Positions 26,519 through 33,939 of a stretch of 64,000 nucleotides of DNA are shown in pieces. The notes beneath the pieces were generated by a model. It ran no database searches. It was given only the letters and a program-made list of their open reading frames with translations, and had not been told where the DNA came from. Source of the DNA: Erythrobacter dokdonensis DSW-74 (lineage in GTDB: Bacteria; Pseudomonadota; Alphaproteobacteria; Sphingomonadales; Sphingomonadaceae); contig NZ_LZYB01000003.1 in the NCBI RefSeq assembly GCF_001677335.1, forward strand, positions 1-64,000. The letters are read 5' to 3'. The position numbers and the translations under genes are program-made. The stretch's first letter is position 1; each line of letters opens with the position of its first letter.

Positions 26519-26857
26519 CTAGCCGCGCATCGCGGCATAGGCCGGATGCGGCATCCGGCGCGGCCCGCCCAGCGCCTCGATCCGCGCGGCGACATTCGCC
26601 GCGAGCAGGTTGCGCACCCGGCGGTTGACGTCGTTGAGGTGGCGCGCGGTCTCGGCCAGCGCGCGGGTCTCGCCGTCGAGCGCGTCCGGCCCGAACCCTG
26701 CCAGACTAGCGCACAGGCTTTCCTTGTCCCTTGCCGAGGCGATCACCGCGTCGGCATCGAGTGCGGCAAGCGCTTGCCGCTCGGCTTCGAGCACGGCAAT
26801 CATCTGCCGCAACTGTGCGGCAAGCGGGAGCGAGGGGCGGGCAGGCCTTCCGGTCAT
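26519..26857 (-). CDS. flgN: FlgN-like export chaperone
   Basis: 112 residues, almost wholly helical and charged (LRQMIAVLEAERQALAALDADAVIASARDKESL..., ALAETARHLNDVNRRVRNLLAANV). FlgN chaperones bind the hook-filament junction proteins FlgK and FlgL and keep them unpolymerised before export. Family similarity is low, so the name rests on size, helical pattern and its position 4 bp after flgM in an flgA-flgM-flgN order, as in enterobacteria. Confidence 0.75.
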   Translation of the reverse strand: MTGRPARPSLPLAAQLRQMIAVLEAERQALAALDADAVIASARDKESLCASLAGFGPDALDGETRALAETARHLNDVNRRVRNLLAANVAARIEALGGPRRMPHPAYAAMRG

Positions 26858-26861
26858 GATG

Positions 26862-27161
26862 TCAGTCCTTTACCGGAACGGCAAAGCTGACCTGCGCGGC
26901 GATCATCGCATCGACGATCCGGGTCGGCACCAGCGGGTAGGAGCCGTCCTGCAAGGCCGCACGGATCTGTGCCACGCGCTCGGCATCGACCGGCGGACTG
27001 GCGGCTTCGACTGCGGTGCCGACGGCGACACTGACCCCCGACGCTGGCGTGTCGGCCGCACGGGTGGAAGCGCTGCGGGCGCCGATCTGTGCCCGCTCGC
27101 CCGAGGTGACCGCGCGCGGGGCGGCGATCCCTTGCAGTTTGCTGAGTTCGACAGAAGGCAT
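26862..27161 (-). CDS. flgM: Anti-sigma-28 factor FlgM
   Basis: 99 residues. The C-terminal sigma-binding pattern is clear: VDAERVAQIRAALQDGSYPLVPTRIVDAMI. The N-terminal half is low-complexity Ala/Ser-rich, as expected for a largely disordered protein that is secreted through the completed hook. FlgM holds FliA inactive until hook completion. AAGGA lies 8 bases before the ATG. It lies between flgA and flgN, with a 78-bp leader that holds promoter-like motifs of its own. Confidence 0.88.
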   Translation of the reverse strand: MPSVELSKLQGIAAPRAVTSGERAQIGARSASTRAADTPASGVSVAVGTAVEAASPPVDAERVAQIRAALQDGSYPLVPTRIVDAMIAAQVSFAVPVKD

Positions 27162-27209
27162 GACGTATATCCTTGATGGAAAGGCTGCTCCCGAGAACGG
27201 CGCTCCGGA

Positions 27210-27231
27210 GGCAGCTTTAAGGGGGGTTTAA
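27210..27231 (-). promoter_or_regulatory. Candidate flgM promoter: full CtrA-type TTAA-N7-TTAA box overlapping a FliA-like element
   Basis: On the plus strand TTAA at 27217-27220 and TTAA at 27228-27231 are separated by exactly 7 bases, the full CtrA-box geometry. On the minus strand the same DNA reads TTAAAC, 13 bases, GCC (27231 down to 27210), the layout also seen upstream of fliC. The site lies between the flgA stop and the flgM start. An extra late promoter before flgM is known from enterobacteria. TTAA is rare in DNA this GC-rich. Confidence 0.5.
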
Positions 27232-27239
27232 ATATTTCT

Positions 27240-27776
27240 TCAGCTTGCCGGGATGACGGCGAGGCCGGGGCGCTCGATGCGGGCGCGCAGCGGTTCGGCT
27301 TTGCGCGCGGTGCGCACGAAGATCCATTCTCCGACCACGCCGCTTTCCATCGCCTCGCCTGCCTGCTGGACCGAAAAGCCGCGCCCGCGCACCATTACGG
27401 TCAACGCATCGCCGCGCTTGATCGCCGGAAGCGCCGGACGAGCGGCCGCTTTCCCGCCAGTCCCGTCGACCGCCACGAAGATGCGCCAGGGGTCCGGACC
27501 GGGACATTCGACCCGGACCGATTGGCGCGCGGTGCCGTGCCAGGCAACTGCCAGCGGCGCGGCGCAGGGCGCCAGGCGCAGGCGCGGGTCGGCGGGGCTT
27601 CGCGCGCCGCCGGGCGTGCCTGTTGCCGCGCCGGTGAAGGCCGCCACTGCGCGGTCGATCACAGCCGGATCGGTGGCCTGTTGCGCTGCGACCGGCGGGT
27701 CGCACAGCGGCAGCAACATGGTGGCTGCCAGCGGGGCAAGCCGCCAGCCTTCGGGCCAGGGATTGGTAATCTCCAT
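27240..27776 (-). CDS. flgA: Flagellar P-ring assembly chaperone FlgA
   Basis: 178 residues. An N-terminal hydrophobic signal-like segment (LAPLAATMLLPLCDPPVAAQ) is followed by a domain with paired cysteines and the C-terminal SAF domain (IKRGDALTVMVRGRGFSVQQAGEAMESGVVGEWIFVRT). FlgA is periplasmic and helps FlgI form the P ring. CAGGAG lies 7 bases before the ATG. A perfect -24/-12 promoter is ~45 bp upstream. It heads flgA-flgM-flgN. Confidence 0.9.
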   Translation of the reverse strand: MEITNPWPEGWRLAPLAATMLLPLCDPPVAAQQATDPAVIDRAVAAFTGAATGTPGGARSPADPRLRLAPCAAPLAVAWHGTARQSVRVECPGPDPWRIFVAVDGTGGKAAARPALPAIKRGDALTVMVRGRGFSVQQAGEAMESGVVGEWIFVRTARKAEPLRARIERPGLAVIPAS

Positions 27777-27820
27777 GAATCTGCTCCTGTTCCGGACGGG
27801 GGATGTCTGCCCTCAATGGC

Positions 27821-27836
27821 AGCAAGAGGCGTGCCA
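27821..27836 (-). promoter_or_regulatory. Sigma-54 (-24/-12) promoter of flgA-flgM-flgN
   Basis: The minus strand reads TGGCACGCCTCTTGCT with the canonical GG-N10-GC spacing. It is ~45 bp upstream of the flgA ATG and shares TGGCACGC with the two other sigma-54 elements in the window. Confidence 0.87.
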
Positions 27837-27885
27837 AGCCGACTGCGAACCCGCCTAGGCACTTTACCGGAGGTCCCTCGCGGCG

Positions 27886-27905
27886 CGGCTTAAGCATGTT
27901 GCGGC
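27886..27905 (+). promoter_or_regulatory. CtrA-like half-site in the GGDEF/flgA divergent interval
   Basis: CGGCTTAAGCATGTTGCGGC contains TTAAGCAT at 27890-27897, 7 of 8 bases of the CtrA half-site TTAACCAT. It lies ~50 bp upstream of the GGDEF ATG and ~110 bp upstream of flgA. The match is by eye, and a second TTAA at N7 spacing is absent. Confidence 0.3.
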
Positions 27906-27952
27906 TAGAGCGGCAGGCAACGTCCACCTTTCCAGCCGTAACAGGGTCCGAC

Positions 27953-29059
27953 ATGTCGTTTGCTTCGCGTTTTCTTCCCCGTGTTCCACGTCCGGCCGGC
28001 ATGCCGCCGCTCAATCCGGAAGACCCGTCAACGGGCAGCGCCGCCAGCCGTGCCGAAGAAGCTCGCCAGGCTCTGCTGGCGCGCATCGGGAATTTCGTCG
28101 AGACGCATGACCTGGCCGTGACCGCCAGCAATCTCGCCGCCATTTGCGGCGGATTGTCCGGCTCGCACCCGGAACTGGCGCAGGCCTTTGCCGCGCGTGA
28201 AATTGCCGGCGAACCGATCGACCAGCGCTGGCTTGATACGCTCGGGCGGCTCGATCCCGACAACCATTCACGCATCGCCGAGCTCGAGGCGCTGATGGAC
28301 AAGCTCGAATATTCGCTGATGCGCTTTGCCCAGACGGCGCGCTCGGCCCAGAGCGAGACCAGCGACCATCGCGGCGCGTTGGGCGCACGGATCGAGGCGA
28401 TGGCCGAGATCGAGCTCGACTCCGCAGCTGCGGGGGACCTCGCGCAGGTGCTCGACCTCTCGCGCACCATGCTGGCGCGGATTGAGCAGGTTGAAAGCGC
28501 GATGGCGCGCAGCCAGGCGGAGACCGAGCGCCTGCGCGAGAACCTCGCCAAGGCGCGGCTGGAGGCCGATGTCGATCACCTGACCGGCCTGCCCAATCGC
28601 CGCGCCTTCGAACGCCGGCTGGTCTCCGCCGCTATCGAGGCGAGGGCCAAGGGGGAGAAGCTCAGCCTGGGCTTTTGCGATGTCGACCGGTTCAAGCTGA
28701 TCAATGACAATCATGGCCACGAAGCCGGCGACCGTGTGCTGTGCGCGGTCGCGGCGACGCTCAACGAACACGCCGGAGATGCCTGCTTCGTCGCGCGCCA
28801 TGGCGGCGAGGAATTCGTGCTGCTGTTCTATGGCATGGACAAACAGGCGGCGAGGGCAAAGCTCGACGCGATCCGATTGGCCCAGGCCGCCCGGCGGCTG
28901 ATGAACCGCGACACCGGCCAGCCGTTTGGGCGCGTAACCTTTTCGGGCGGGGTCGCCGAAGTGACCGAGGATAGCGACACCCGTAGCGCGCTGGGCCGGG
29001 CCGATGCCGCACTCTACCGCGCGAAACAGGAAGGCCGTAACCGGGTAATGGTGGGCTGA
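27953..29059 (+). CDS. GGDEF-domain diguanylate cyclase
   Basis: 368 residues from the ATG at 27953; the frame is open further upstream but that part covers promoter DNA. The N-terminal ~190 residues are helical, with a coiled-coil-like stretch before the catalytic domain (SRTMLARIEQVESAMARSQAETERLRENL). The GGDEF domain has DHLTGLPNRRAFERRL near 206, the metal/phosphate segment DRFKLINDNHGHEAGD and the active loop GGEEF at ~284-288. No RxxD inhibitory site is visible just before the loop. It should make cyclic di-GMP. Between flgA and the second stator pair, it is well placed to adjust motility. No membrane segment is seen. Confidence 0.92.
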   Translation: MSFASRFLPRVPRPAGMPPLNPEDPSTGSAASRAEEARQALLARIGNFVETHDLAVTASNLAAICGGLSGSHPELAQAFAAREIAGEPIDQRWLDTLGRLDPDNHSRIAELEALMDKLEYSLMRFAQTARSAQSETSDHRGALGARIEAMAEIELDSAAAGDLAQVLDLSRTMLARIEQVESAMARSQAETERLRENLAKARLEADVDHLTGLPNRRAFERRLVSAAIEARAKGEKLSLGFCDVDRFKLINDNHGHEAGDRVLCAVAATLNEHAGDACFVARHGGEEFVLLFYGMDKQAARAKLDAIRLAQAARRLMNRDTGQPFGRVTFSGGVAEVTEDSDTRSALGRADAALYRAKQEGRNRVMVG

Positions 29060-29073
29060 GGCCCGGCCTTTGC

Positions 29074-29517
29074 CTAGTCGGCGGGCGGCTCGTCATAGGC
29101 AAGGCTGGCATAGAGATCGGCCTCGCCGCCGACCGTGATGATGGTACGCACCGCCACACCGCTGCCTCTGGCTTGTTCAGCAAGCCCGCGCGCGGCCGCC
29201 CAGGCCACTGCCTCGCCGCCGGGACGATAGCGGGCGAATACGGTCAGCGTGGCGCGCGGATCGCGCGGCTGCGTGCCAAGCCATTCGGCCAGACCCGGAC
29301 CGCCCGCAACCGGCCGGTAGAGCGCCTGCGCCGCGGCGACCGCGACCGGGCGGGCGGAGGGCAAGACCCCTGCCCTGCCGACCGGGGCTGGCCGGCTTTC
29401 GGTATCCCCGGCAGGCAGGGCGGACAGGGTCAGCAGGAACAGGATCAGCGCCAGATCGGCGAGGATCAGCTGCCAGCCATGGCTGCTGCCGCGGGCGGAA
29501 AGCAAAGCGGCGCTCAT
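29074..29517 (-). CDS. Short MotB/ExbD-like protein without OmpA domain
   Basis: 147 residues from the ATG at 29517, overlapping the upstream stop by 4 bp (ATGA). A single N-terminal membrane helix carries an Asp at residue ~21 (WQLILADLALILFLLTLSAL), the position of the proton-binding Asp in MotB and ExbD. The remaining ~100 residues (ATLTVFARYRPGGEAVAWAAARGLAEQ..., RTIITVGGEADLYASLAYDE) do not show the OmpA-type peptidoglycan-binding domain that true MotB has. A complete MotB is encoded at 39261. The pair may be a reduced, non-anchored energiser or an accessory of the motor. It converges on the GGDEF gene with a 14-bp gap. Confidence 0.6.
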   Translation of the reverse strand: MSAALLSARGSSHGWQLILADLALILFLLTLSALPAGDTESRPAPVGRAGVLPSARPVAVAAAQALYRPVAGGPGLAEWLGTQPRDPRATLTVFARYRPGGEAVAWAAARGLAEQARGSGVAVRTIITVGGEADLYASLAYDEPPAD

Positions 29518-30191
29518 GCGACACCCCGCAGTTGCGCGCGTCCGTCTTGCGGCGGTGAGGTGGCAGGTGCCGCGATCTGGTCGAGGAACCATTCGGCCAA
29601 TTTCTCGCGCTCCTGCTCGCGGGCGATGCCCCGCCGCTCGATCGCGCTCGCCAACGGGTGACACGCCAGATGCGCCAGCAGGGCGCCATAAAGGGTCGAC
29701 AACACCGAGGTCGCGATCGCAGCCAGCGTGACGCTCACGGTATCGCTGCCAAGCGCCGGGGCGAGCTGGGTGAAAGCGAACAGCGTCCCGATCAGCCCGA
29801 ACACCGGGGCGAGTTCCCCCGCCCACACGAACACCTGTGCAGCAGAAACCCTGCGCGCCTCGTCCAGCGCGCGCTCCGCCCGGCGGGTGCGTTGCAGCGC
29901 TTCCAGCGAGCCGTGCCGCAGATAGGTTTCGAGCATCAATGCAAGGGCGCGGTCGGGCGGCAATGCCGGACTGGCCCGGTGCGAGCCGTCGCGGCGGATT
30001 GCGCTGACTGCGCGGGCGAGTGCCTTGCGGTTGGCCTCGGCATCGAAGCCGGGCTTTGCCAGCGCCCCCGCTTCACGCAGCGCCGCGCCGAAATCGTGCC
30101 AGCCGCAGCGCGCCGCACAGGCCAGAACCGTTCCCGCGACTACGATCATGAAGGCGCCCGGATCGATCAGGGCGGCAAATTTCACGGACAT
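29514..30191 (-). CDS. MotA/TolQ/ExbB-type proton channel protein (second stator-like subunit)
   Basis: 225 residues. An N-terminal helix (ALIDPGAFMIVVAGTVLACAA) is followed by a cytoplasmic region (LMLETYLRHGSLEALQRTRRAERALDEARRV). Two further helices match the MotA/TolQ/ExbB channel core: VFVWAGELAPVFGLIGTLFAFTQLAPALG and VTLAAIATSVLSTLYGALLAHLACHPLA. It is translationally coupled to the short MotB-like protein. It differs clearly from the full MotA at 38396 and reads divergently from the flgB operon. Whether it drives rotation or another envelope process is open. Confidence 0.75.
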   Translation of the reverse strand: MSVKFAALIDPGAFMIVVAGTVLACAARCGWHDFGAALREAGALAKPGFDAEANRKALARAVSAIRRDGSHRASPALPPDRALALMLETYLRHGSLEALQRTRRAERALDEARRVSAAQVFVWAGELAPVFGLIGTLFAFTQLAPALGSDTVSVTLAAIATSVLSTLYGALLAHLACHPLASAIERRGIAREQEREKLAEWFLDQIAAPATSPPQDGRAQLRGVA

Positions 30192-30256
30192 CAGGTTCCC
30201 CTCTCCCGGCCCCGGACGCAGAGCCTTCGCTCACACAGAACGTCTCGGCCATTCTC

Positions 30257-30265
30257 CGCTTAAGC
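30257..30265. promoter_or_regulatory. TTAA-containing dyad CGCTTAAGC between motA-like and flgB
   Basis: CGCTTAAGC contains the 8-bp palindrome GCTTAAGC (30258-30265) with a CtrA-like TTAA core. It sits ~65 bp upstream of the second motA-like gene and ~100 bp upstream of the sigma-54 promoter of flgB. Related GCTTAA(A/G) words occur before fliC, the activator gene and the GGDEF gene. Confidence 0.25.
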
Positions 30266-30357
30266 TAGGTATTTTCGGCAGGGTCTTGCCGGACTGGCGG
30301 CAAGCGCTTGCCGCGTCCCGCGCCGGACCCATCGCGCCGCCCTCCTTGCGGGCAAAC

Positions 30358-30373
30358 TGGCACGCTTCCTGCA
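30358..30373 (+). promoter_or_regulatory. Sigma-54 (-24/-12) promoter of the flgB-flgL-mot operon
   Basis: TGGCACGCTTCCTGCA has GG and GC exactly 10 bases apart and the TGGCACGC core shared by all three sites. Transcription would begin about 12 bp after the GC, leaving a ~45-base leader before the flgB ATG at 30428. Confidence 0.9.
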
Positions 30374-30427
30374 AACCCATCGTCGCCCCGGCATGCGAGC
30401 CGGCGGGCAACACGAGGGGAGACCCGC

Positions 30428-30784
30428 ATGAACGAGAGACTTTTCGGCATTCACGGCGCGGCGTTGAGCCTGCGGTCGCAGCGCATGGGCGTGATCGCCT
30501 CGAACATCGCCAATGCCGCCACCCCCGGCTACAAGGCGCGCGACATCGATTTCAACGCCGCGCTCGATGCCCGGCTGGCCGACGCGCGTGGCGATGCGAC
30601 CGCCGACGGTCCGAACGCCGGCATGGTGTGGCGCCGTCCGACCATGCCCTCGCTCGACGGCAACACGGTTGAGCTCAACCGCGAACAGGTCGCCTTCGCC
30701 GAGAATGCCGTAGCCTATTCCGCGACGCTCAGCTTCGTCCAGGGCAAGGTCAATACGATCACCCGCGCGCTGAAGGGCGAATGA
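30428..30784 (+). CDS. flgB: Flagellar proximal rod protein FlgB
   Basis: 118 residues from the ATG at 30428. The rod/hook N-terminal motif is visible (LRSQRMGVIASNIANAATPGYKARDIDF), as is the C-terminal helix typical of FlgB (VELNREQVAFAENAVAYSATLSFVQGKVNTI). FlgB makes the first rod segment on FliE and the MS ring. It is the first gene after the sigma-54 promoter and overlaps flgC by 4 bp. Confidence 0.95.
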   Translation: MNERLFGIHGAALSLRSQRMGVIASNIANAATPGYKARDIDFNAALDARLADARGDATADGPNAGMVWRRPTMPSLDGNTVELNREQVAFAENAVAYSATLSFVQGKVNTITRALKGE

Positions 30785-31197
30785 CCATGCCCGGCGAATC
30801 CCCCATGACGCTGTTCTCCCTGACCACCCGCGCGATGAGCGCGCAGATGGTGCGGATGAATGCGGCGACATCCAACCTCGCCAATGCCGGCTCGGTCTCG
30901 AGCACCGAGGAGGGCGCCTATCGCCCGATCCGCGCGGTGTTTTCAGTCGAGCTCGACCGTGCCTCGGGCCTTGCCGGGGTGACCTCGGGTGGGCTCGTGC
31001 GCGCCGAGACCGCGCCGACCAAGCGCTACGATCCCGGCCACCCGCTCGCCGATGCGGAGGGCTTCATCTTCGAAGCTCCCGTCGATGAGACCGCCGAGAT
31101 GGTCGAAATCATGGAGAGCGCCCGCCAGTACCAGAACCTGGTGCAGGCGCTCCAGACTGCCAAGCAATTGATGCTCGAAACCCTGAGGAGCCAGTAA
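30781..31197 (+). CDS. flgC: Flagellar proximal rod protein FlgC
   Basis: 138 residues from the ATG overlapping the flgB stop (ATGA); an internal ATG at 30805 would give 130. It has the rod motif MNAATSNLANAGSVSSTEEGAYR and the C-terminal segment DETAEMVEIMESARQYQNLVQALQTAKQLMLETL, both diagnostic of FlgC. It polymerises after FlgB to extend the rod. The flgD ATG shares a base with its stop. Confidence 0.95.
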   Translation: MTMPGESPMTLFSLTTRAMSAQMVRMNAATSNLANAGSVSSTEEGAYRPIRAVFSVELDRASGLAGVTSGGLVRAETAPTKRYDPGHPLADAEGFIFEAPVDETAEMVEIMESARQYQNLVQALQTAKQLMLETLRSQ

Positions 31198-31511
31198 TGG
31201 ACAGCACTGCCATCACCCCCGGCGCGCAATCGACGCTTGACCGGCTCAACACCCCCTCGCGCCTGAGCGGGAACGGACTGGAGACGCTCGACCAGGGCGA
31301 CTTCCTGCGCCTGCTCACCACCCAGCTGACCTTCCAGGACCCGCTGGAACCGGCCGACAACAAGGACATGCTGGCGCAGATGGCGCAGTTCTCCTCGCTG
31401 GCGGCCACCACCGAGAGTTCGGCCACCCTCGAGGCGATTTCGGCCAAGCTCGACCGGCTGATTGCGGCGCAGGAAGCGACTGCCGAGCGCCTCACCAACC
31501 CGCAACCCTGA
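31197..31511 (+). CDS. flgD: Hook capping protein FlgD, N-terminal domain only
   Basis: 104 residues, less than half the usual ~220. The conserved N-terminal part is complete: LDQGDFLRLLTTQLTFQDPLEPADNKDMLAQMAQFSSLAATTE. The C-terminal Ig-like and tudor-like domains that normally form the cap contacts with FlgE are absent, and the frame ends cleanly with no sign of a downstream frameshift remnant. FlgD is the scaffold for hook growth and is removed afterwards. The short hook protein next to it suggests reduction of the whole module. Confidence 0.9.
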   Translation: MDSTAITPGAQSTLDRLNTPSRLSGNGLETLDQGDFLRLLTTQLTFQDPLEPADNKDMLAQMAQFSSLAATTESSATLEAISAKLDRLIAAQEATAERLTNPQP

Positions 31512-31541
31512 CCCCTTCCCCAGCACAAGGATCACAACCCC

Positions 31542-32357
31542 ATGTCGTTCTTCACCTCCCTCAGCGGTCTGCGCAATGCCGAGACCGACCTGCGCGTCAT
31601 CGCCCACAACATCGCGAATGCCGAAACCGTGGGCTTCAAGAAAAGCTCGGCGCAGTTTGCCGATCTGGTTGCCACCGGCGCGCCCACCGATCCGCGCCGC
31701 ACGGCGGGCATCGGCGCGACCGTTTCGGCGATCACCCAGGACTTTGCGCTCGGCCCGCTCGAACAGACCGGTCGCAGCCTCGATATCGCGATCGACGGCG
31801 ACGGGTTCTTTGCGCTCGAAAACCCCTTCTCGGGCGATCTCAGCTTTACCCGCAACGGTAATTTCCAGCTGCGTGCGACCGGCGAATTGCAGGATGCCAA
31901 CGGCAACCGGCTGCAGGCCTTCCCGGTCGATGCTGCGGGGGTGCCGACCTCGACCGTCCCGGCCAGCGTGATCGTGCCGCTGACCAATGGTGCGGGCTCG
32001 GCGCTCGCCAATGTCACGATCGACAACCGCGGGATTGTCAGCGCGGCCTATGCCGATGGCACCTCGACCCCGGTCGGACAGATTGCGCTCGCCACCTTCG
32101 CTGCCACCAGCGGCTTGCGCGCCATCGGGCAGACCAAGTGGCAGGCATCGGGAGATTCCGGCCCGCCGATCTTCGGCAACCCGGGCATCGGCAACAACGG
32201 CGAGATGATCAGCGGAGCGCTCGAACGCTCCAACGTCGATCTTGCCGAGGAGATGGTCTCGCTGCTGACCGCGCAGCGCAATTTCCAGGCCAATGCCCGC
32301 GCGATCGACACCGCCACCCAGATCTCCACCACCGTCATCAACCTGCGGCAGCAGTAA
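31542..32357 (+). CDS. flgE: Flagellar hook protein FlgE (short form)
   Basis: 271 residues, much shorter than the typical 400+. The N-terminus (MSFFTSLSGLRNAETDLRVI, AHNIANAETVGFKKSSAQFADL) and C-terminus (GALERSNVDLAEEMVSLLTAQRNFQANARAIDT) are those of FlgE/FlgF/FlgG proteins. GDGFFALENP and TRNGNFQL mark the D1 fold. Directly after flgD and before flgF, this is the only hook candidate in the operon. It probably lacks the outer D2/D3 elaborations. Confidence 0.9.
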   Translation: MSFFTSLSGLRNAETDLRVIAHNIANAETVGFKKSSAQFADLVATGAPTDPRRTAGIGATVSAITQDFALGPLEQTGRSLDIAIDGDGFFALENPFSGDLSFTRNGNFQLRATGELQDANGNRLQAFPVDAAGVPTSTVPASVIVPLTNGAGSALANVTIDNRGIVSAAYADGTSTPVGQIALATFAATSGLRAIGQTKWQASGDSGPPIFGNPGIGNNGEMISGALERSNVDLAEEMVSLLTAQRNFQANARAIDTATQISTTVINLRQQ

Positions 32358-32369
32358 GGCCGTTGAACC

Positions 32370-33116
32370 ATGGACCGGCTGATCTACACCGCCATGACCG
32401 CGATGAACGCGGCGATGGACCGGCAGCGGGCGGTGGCGAACAACCTCGCTAACGCCAGCACGCCGGGCTTTCGCCAGGAAGTCTTCGCGGTCACCCCGGC
32501 GACGCTCAAGGACGGCTCGCTCGAAGCCCGCGCCATGGCGCGCGGCAATGTGCGCGGGGCGGACATGACCGCCGCGCGCGTGGTGCCGACCGGCAATCCG
32601 ATGGATGTCGCGCTGGAAGGAGACGCGCTGCTGGCCTACCAGTCGCCCGATCTTCAGGGCGAGGTCTATTCGCGGCGCGGTGACCTGCGTGTGGGCGCCT
32701 CGGGAGTGATCGAGAACGGCGAAGGGCTGGCGGTCCTGGGCGAAGGCGGCACCCCGATTTCGGTGCCGCCGGGCTTTTCCATCGCCATCGCCGCCGACGG
32801 CACGATCATGGCGAGCGATCCGGCCGCCGCCAATGCCCCGCCCGAGACGATCGACCGGCTGCGGCTGGTCAGCCCGAACGGCAGCCCGCTCGCCAAGGGG
32901 ATCGACTCTTTCCTCAAGGTACCCGGAGGGGGCGTGCTGCCGCCCGATCCGACCGCACGCCTTTCCACCGGCGCGCTTGAACAATCCAATGTCCAGACTG
33001 CCGACACGCTGGTGCAGATGATCGAAGCCCAGCGCGCCTTCGAACAGCGCGCGCGGATCATCCAGACCGCAGGCCAGCTTGATGAAGCTTCCAGCGGCCT
33101 GATGGGCCTGCGCTGA
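32370..33116 (+). CDS. flgF: Flagellar proximal rod protein FlgF
   Basis: 248 residues. The start MDRLIYTAMTAMNAAMDRQR, VANNLANASTPGFRQEVFAV and the end GALEQSNVQTADTLVQMIEAQRAFEQRARIIQTA fit FlgF. It polymerises between FlgC and FlgG in the rod. It follows flgE by 12 bp and precedes flgG by 23 bp. Confidence 0.94.
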   Translation: MDRLIYTAMTAMNAAMDRQRAVANNLANASTPGFRQEVFAVTPATLKDGSLEARAMARGNVRGADMTAARVVPTGNPMDVALEGDALLAYQSPDLQGEVYSRRGDLRVGASGVIENGEGLAVLGEGGTPISVPPGFSIAIAADGTIMASDPAAANAPPETIDRLRLVSPNGSPLAKGIDSFLKVPGGGVLPPDPTARLSTGALEQSNVQTADTLVQMIEAQRAFEQRARIIQTAGQLDEASSGLMGLR

Positions 33117-33139
33117 TCCATTCAAGGGAGCACTGACCA

Positions 33140-33931
33140 ATGCCCACTTCCGCCCTTCACGTCGCCCGCACGGGGCTTGAGGCACAGGATGCGCGGATGC
33201 GCGTCATCGCCAACAACCTTGCCAATATCGGCACCACCGGCTTCAAGCGCGACCGCGCCGATTTCGCCACGCTCGCCTATCAGGAACAGCGCGTCGCCGG
33301 GCAGCAATCGACCGGACAGACCGCCTTTGCCGTGGGCCTCAACCTCGGCACCGGGGTGCAGGTGCAGGGCACCACACGGATCGAGGCGCAGGGGACGCTC
33401 AACGCCACCGCCAACCCGCTCGATCTGGCGCTCGACGGGCCCGGCTATTTCCAGGTCGAGCTGCCGCCGGGCGGTCAGGTGGGCTTCACCCGCGCGGGCA
33501 ATTTCACCCTCTCGGCCGACGGCACGCTGATCACCTCGCAGGGCTATGCGCTCCAGCCGCCGCTGCAGATCCCCGCCGGCGCACAGTCGATCACTATCGC
33601 GCCCGATGGCACGGTGAGCGCGCTGACCCCCGGGGATGCCGCGCCGACACTGCTCGGCCAGCTGACGGTGGCGAGTTTCGTCAATCCGGCGGGCTTGCGT
33701 GCGATCGGTGACAACTTCCTGGTCGAGACCGCTGCCTCAGGTCCGGCCGAGCTCGGCTTTGCGGGCGAGAACGGGCGCGGTGCCGTGCGGCAGGGAATGC
33801 TCGAACAGTCCAACGTCAATGTGGTCGAGGAACTGGTCGAGATGATCGAGGCCCAGCGCGCCTACGAGATCAATTCCAAGATGGTGAGCGCGGTCGACGA
33901 GATGCTGCGCAACGCCAACCAGACATTGTGA
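33140..33931 (+). CDS. flgG: Flagellar distal rod protein FlgG
   Basis: 263 residues, near the standard 260. It has TSALHVARTGLEAQDARMRV, ANNLANIGTTGFKRDRADFATL, the rod-specific YQEQRVAGQQSTGQT segment that stiffens the distal rod, and the family-typical end MLEQSNVNVVEELVEMIEAQRAYEINSKMV. FlgG builds the driveshaft that passes through the P and L rings encoded just downstream. Confidence 0.97.
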   Translation: MPTSALHVARTGLEAQDARMRVIANNLANIGTTGFKRDRADFATLAYQEQRVAGQQSTGQTAFAVGLNLGTGVQVQGTTRIEAQGTLNATANPLDLALDGPGYFQVELPPGGQVGFTRAGNFTLSADGTLITSQGYALQPPLQIPAGAQSITIAPDGTVSALTPGDAAPTLLGQLTVASFVNPAGLRAIGDNFLVETAASGPAELGFAGENGRGAVRQGMLEQSNVNVVEELVEMIEAQRAYEINSKMVSAVDEMLRNANQTL

Positions 33932-33939
33932 GGCGACCC

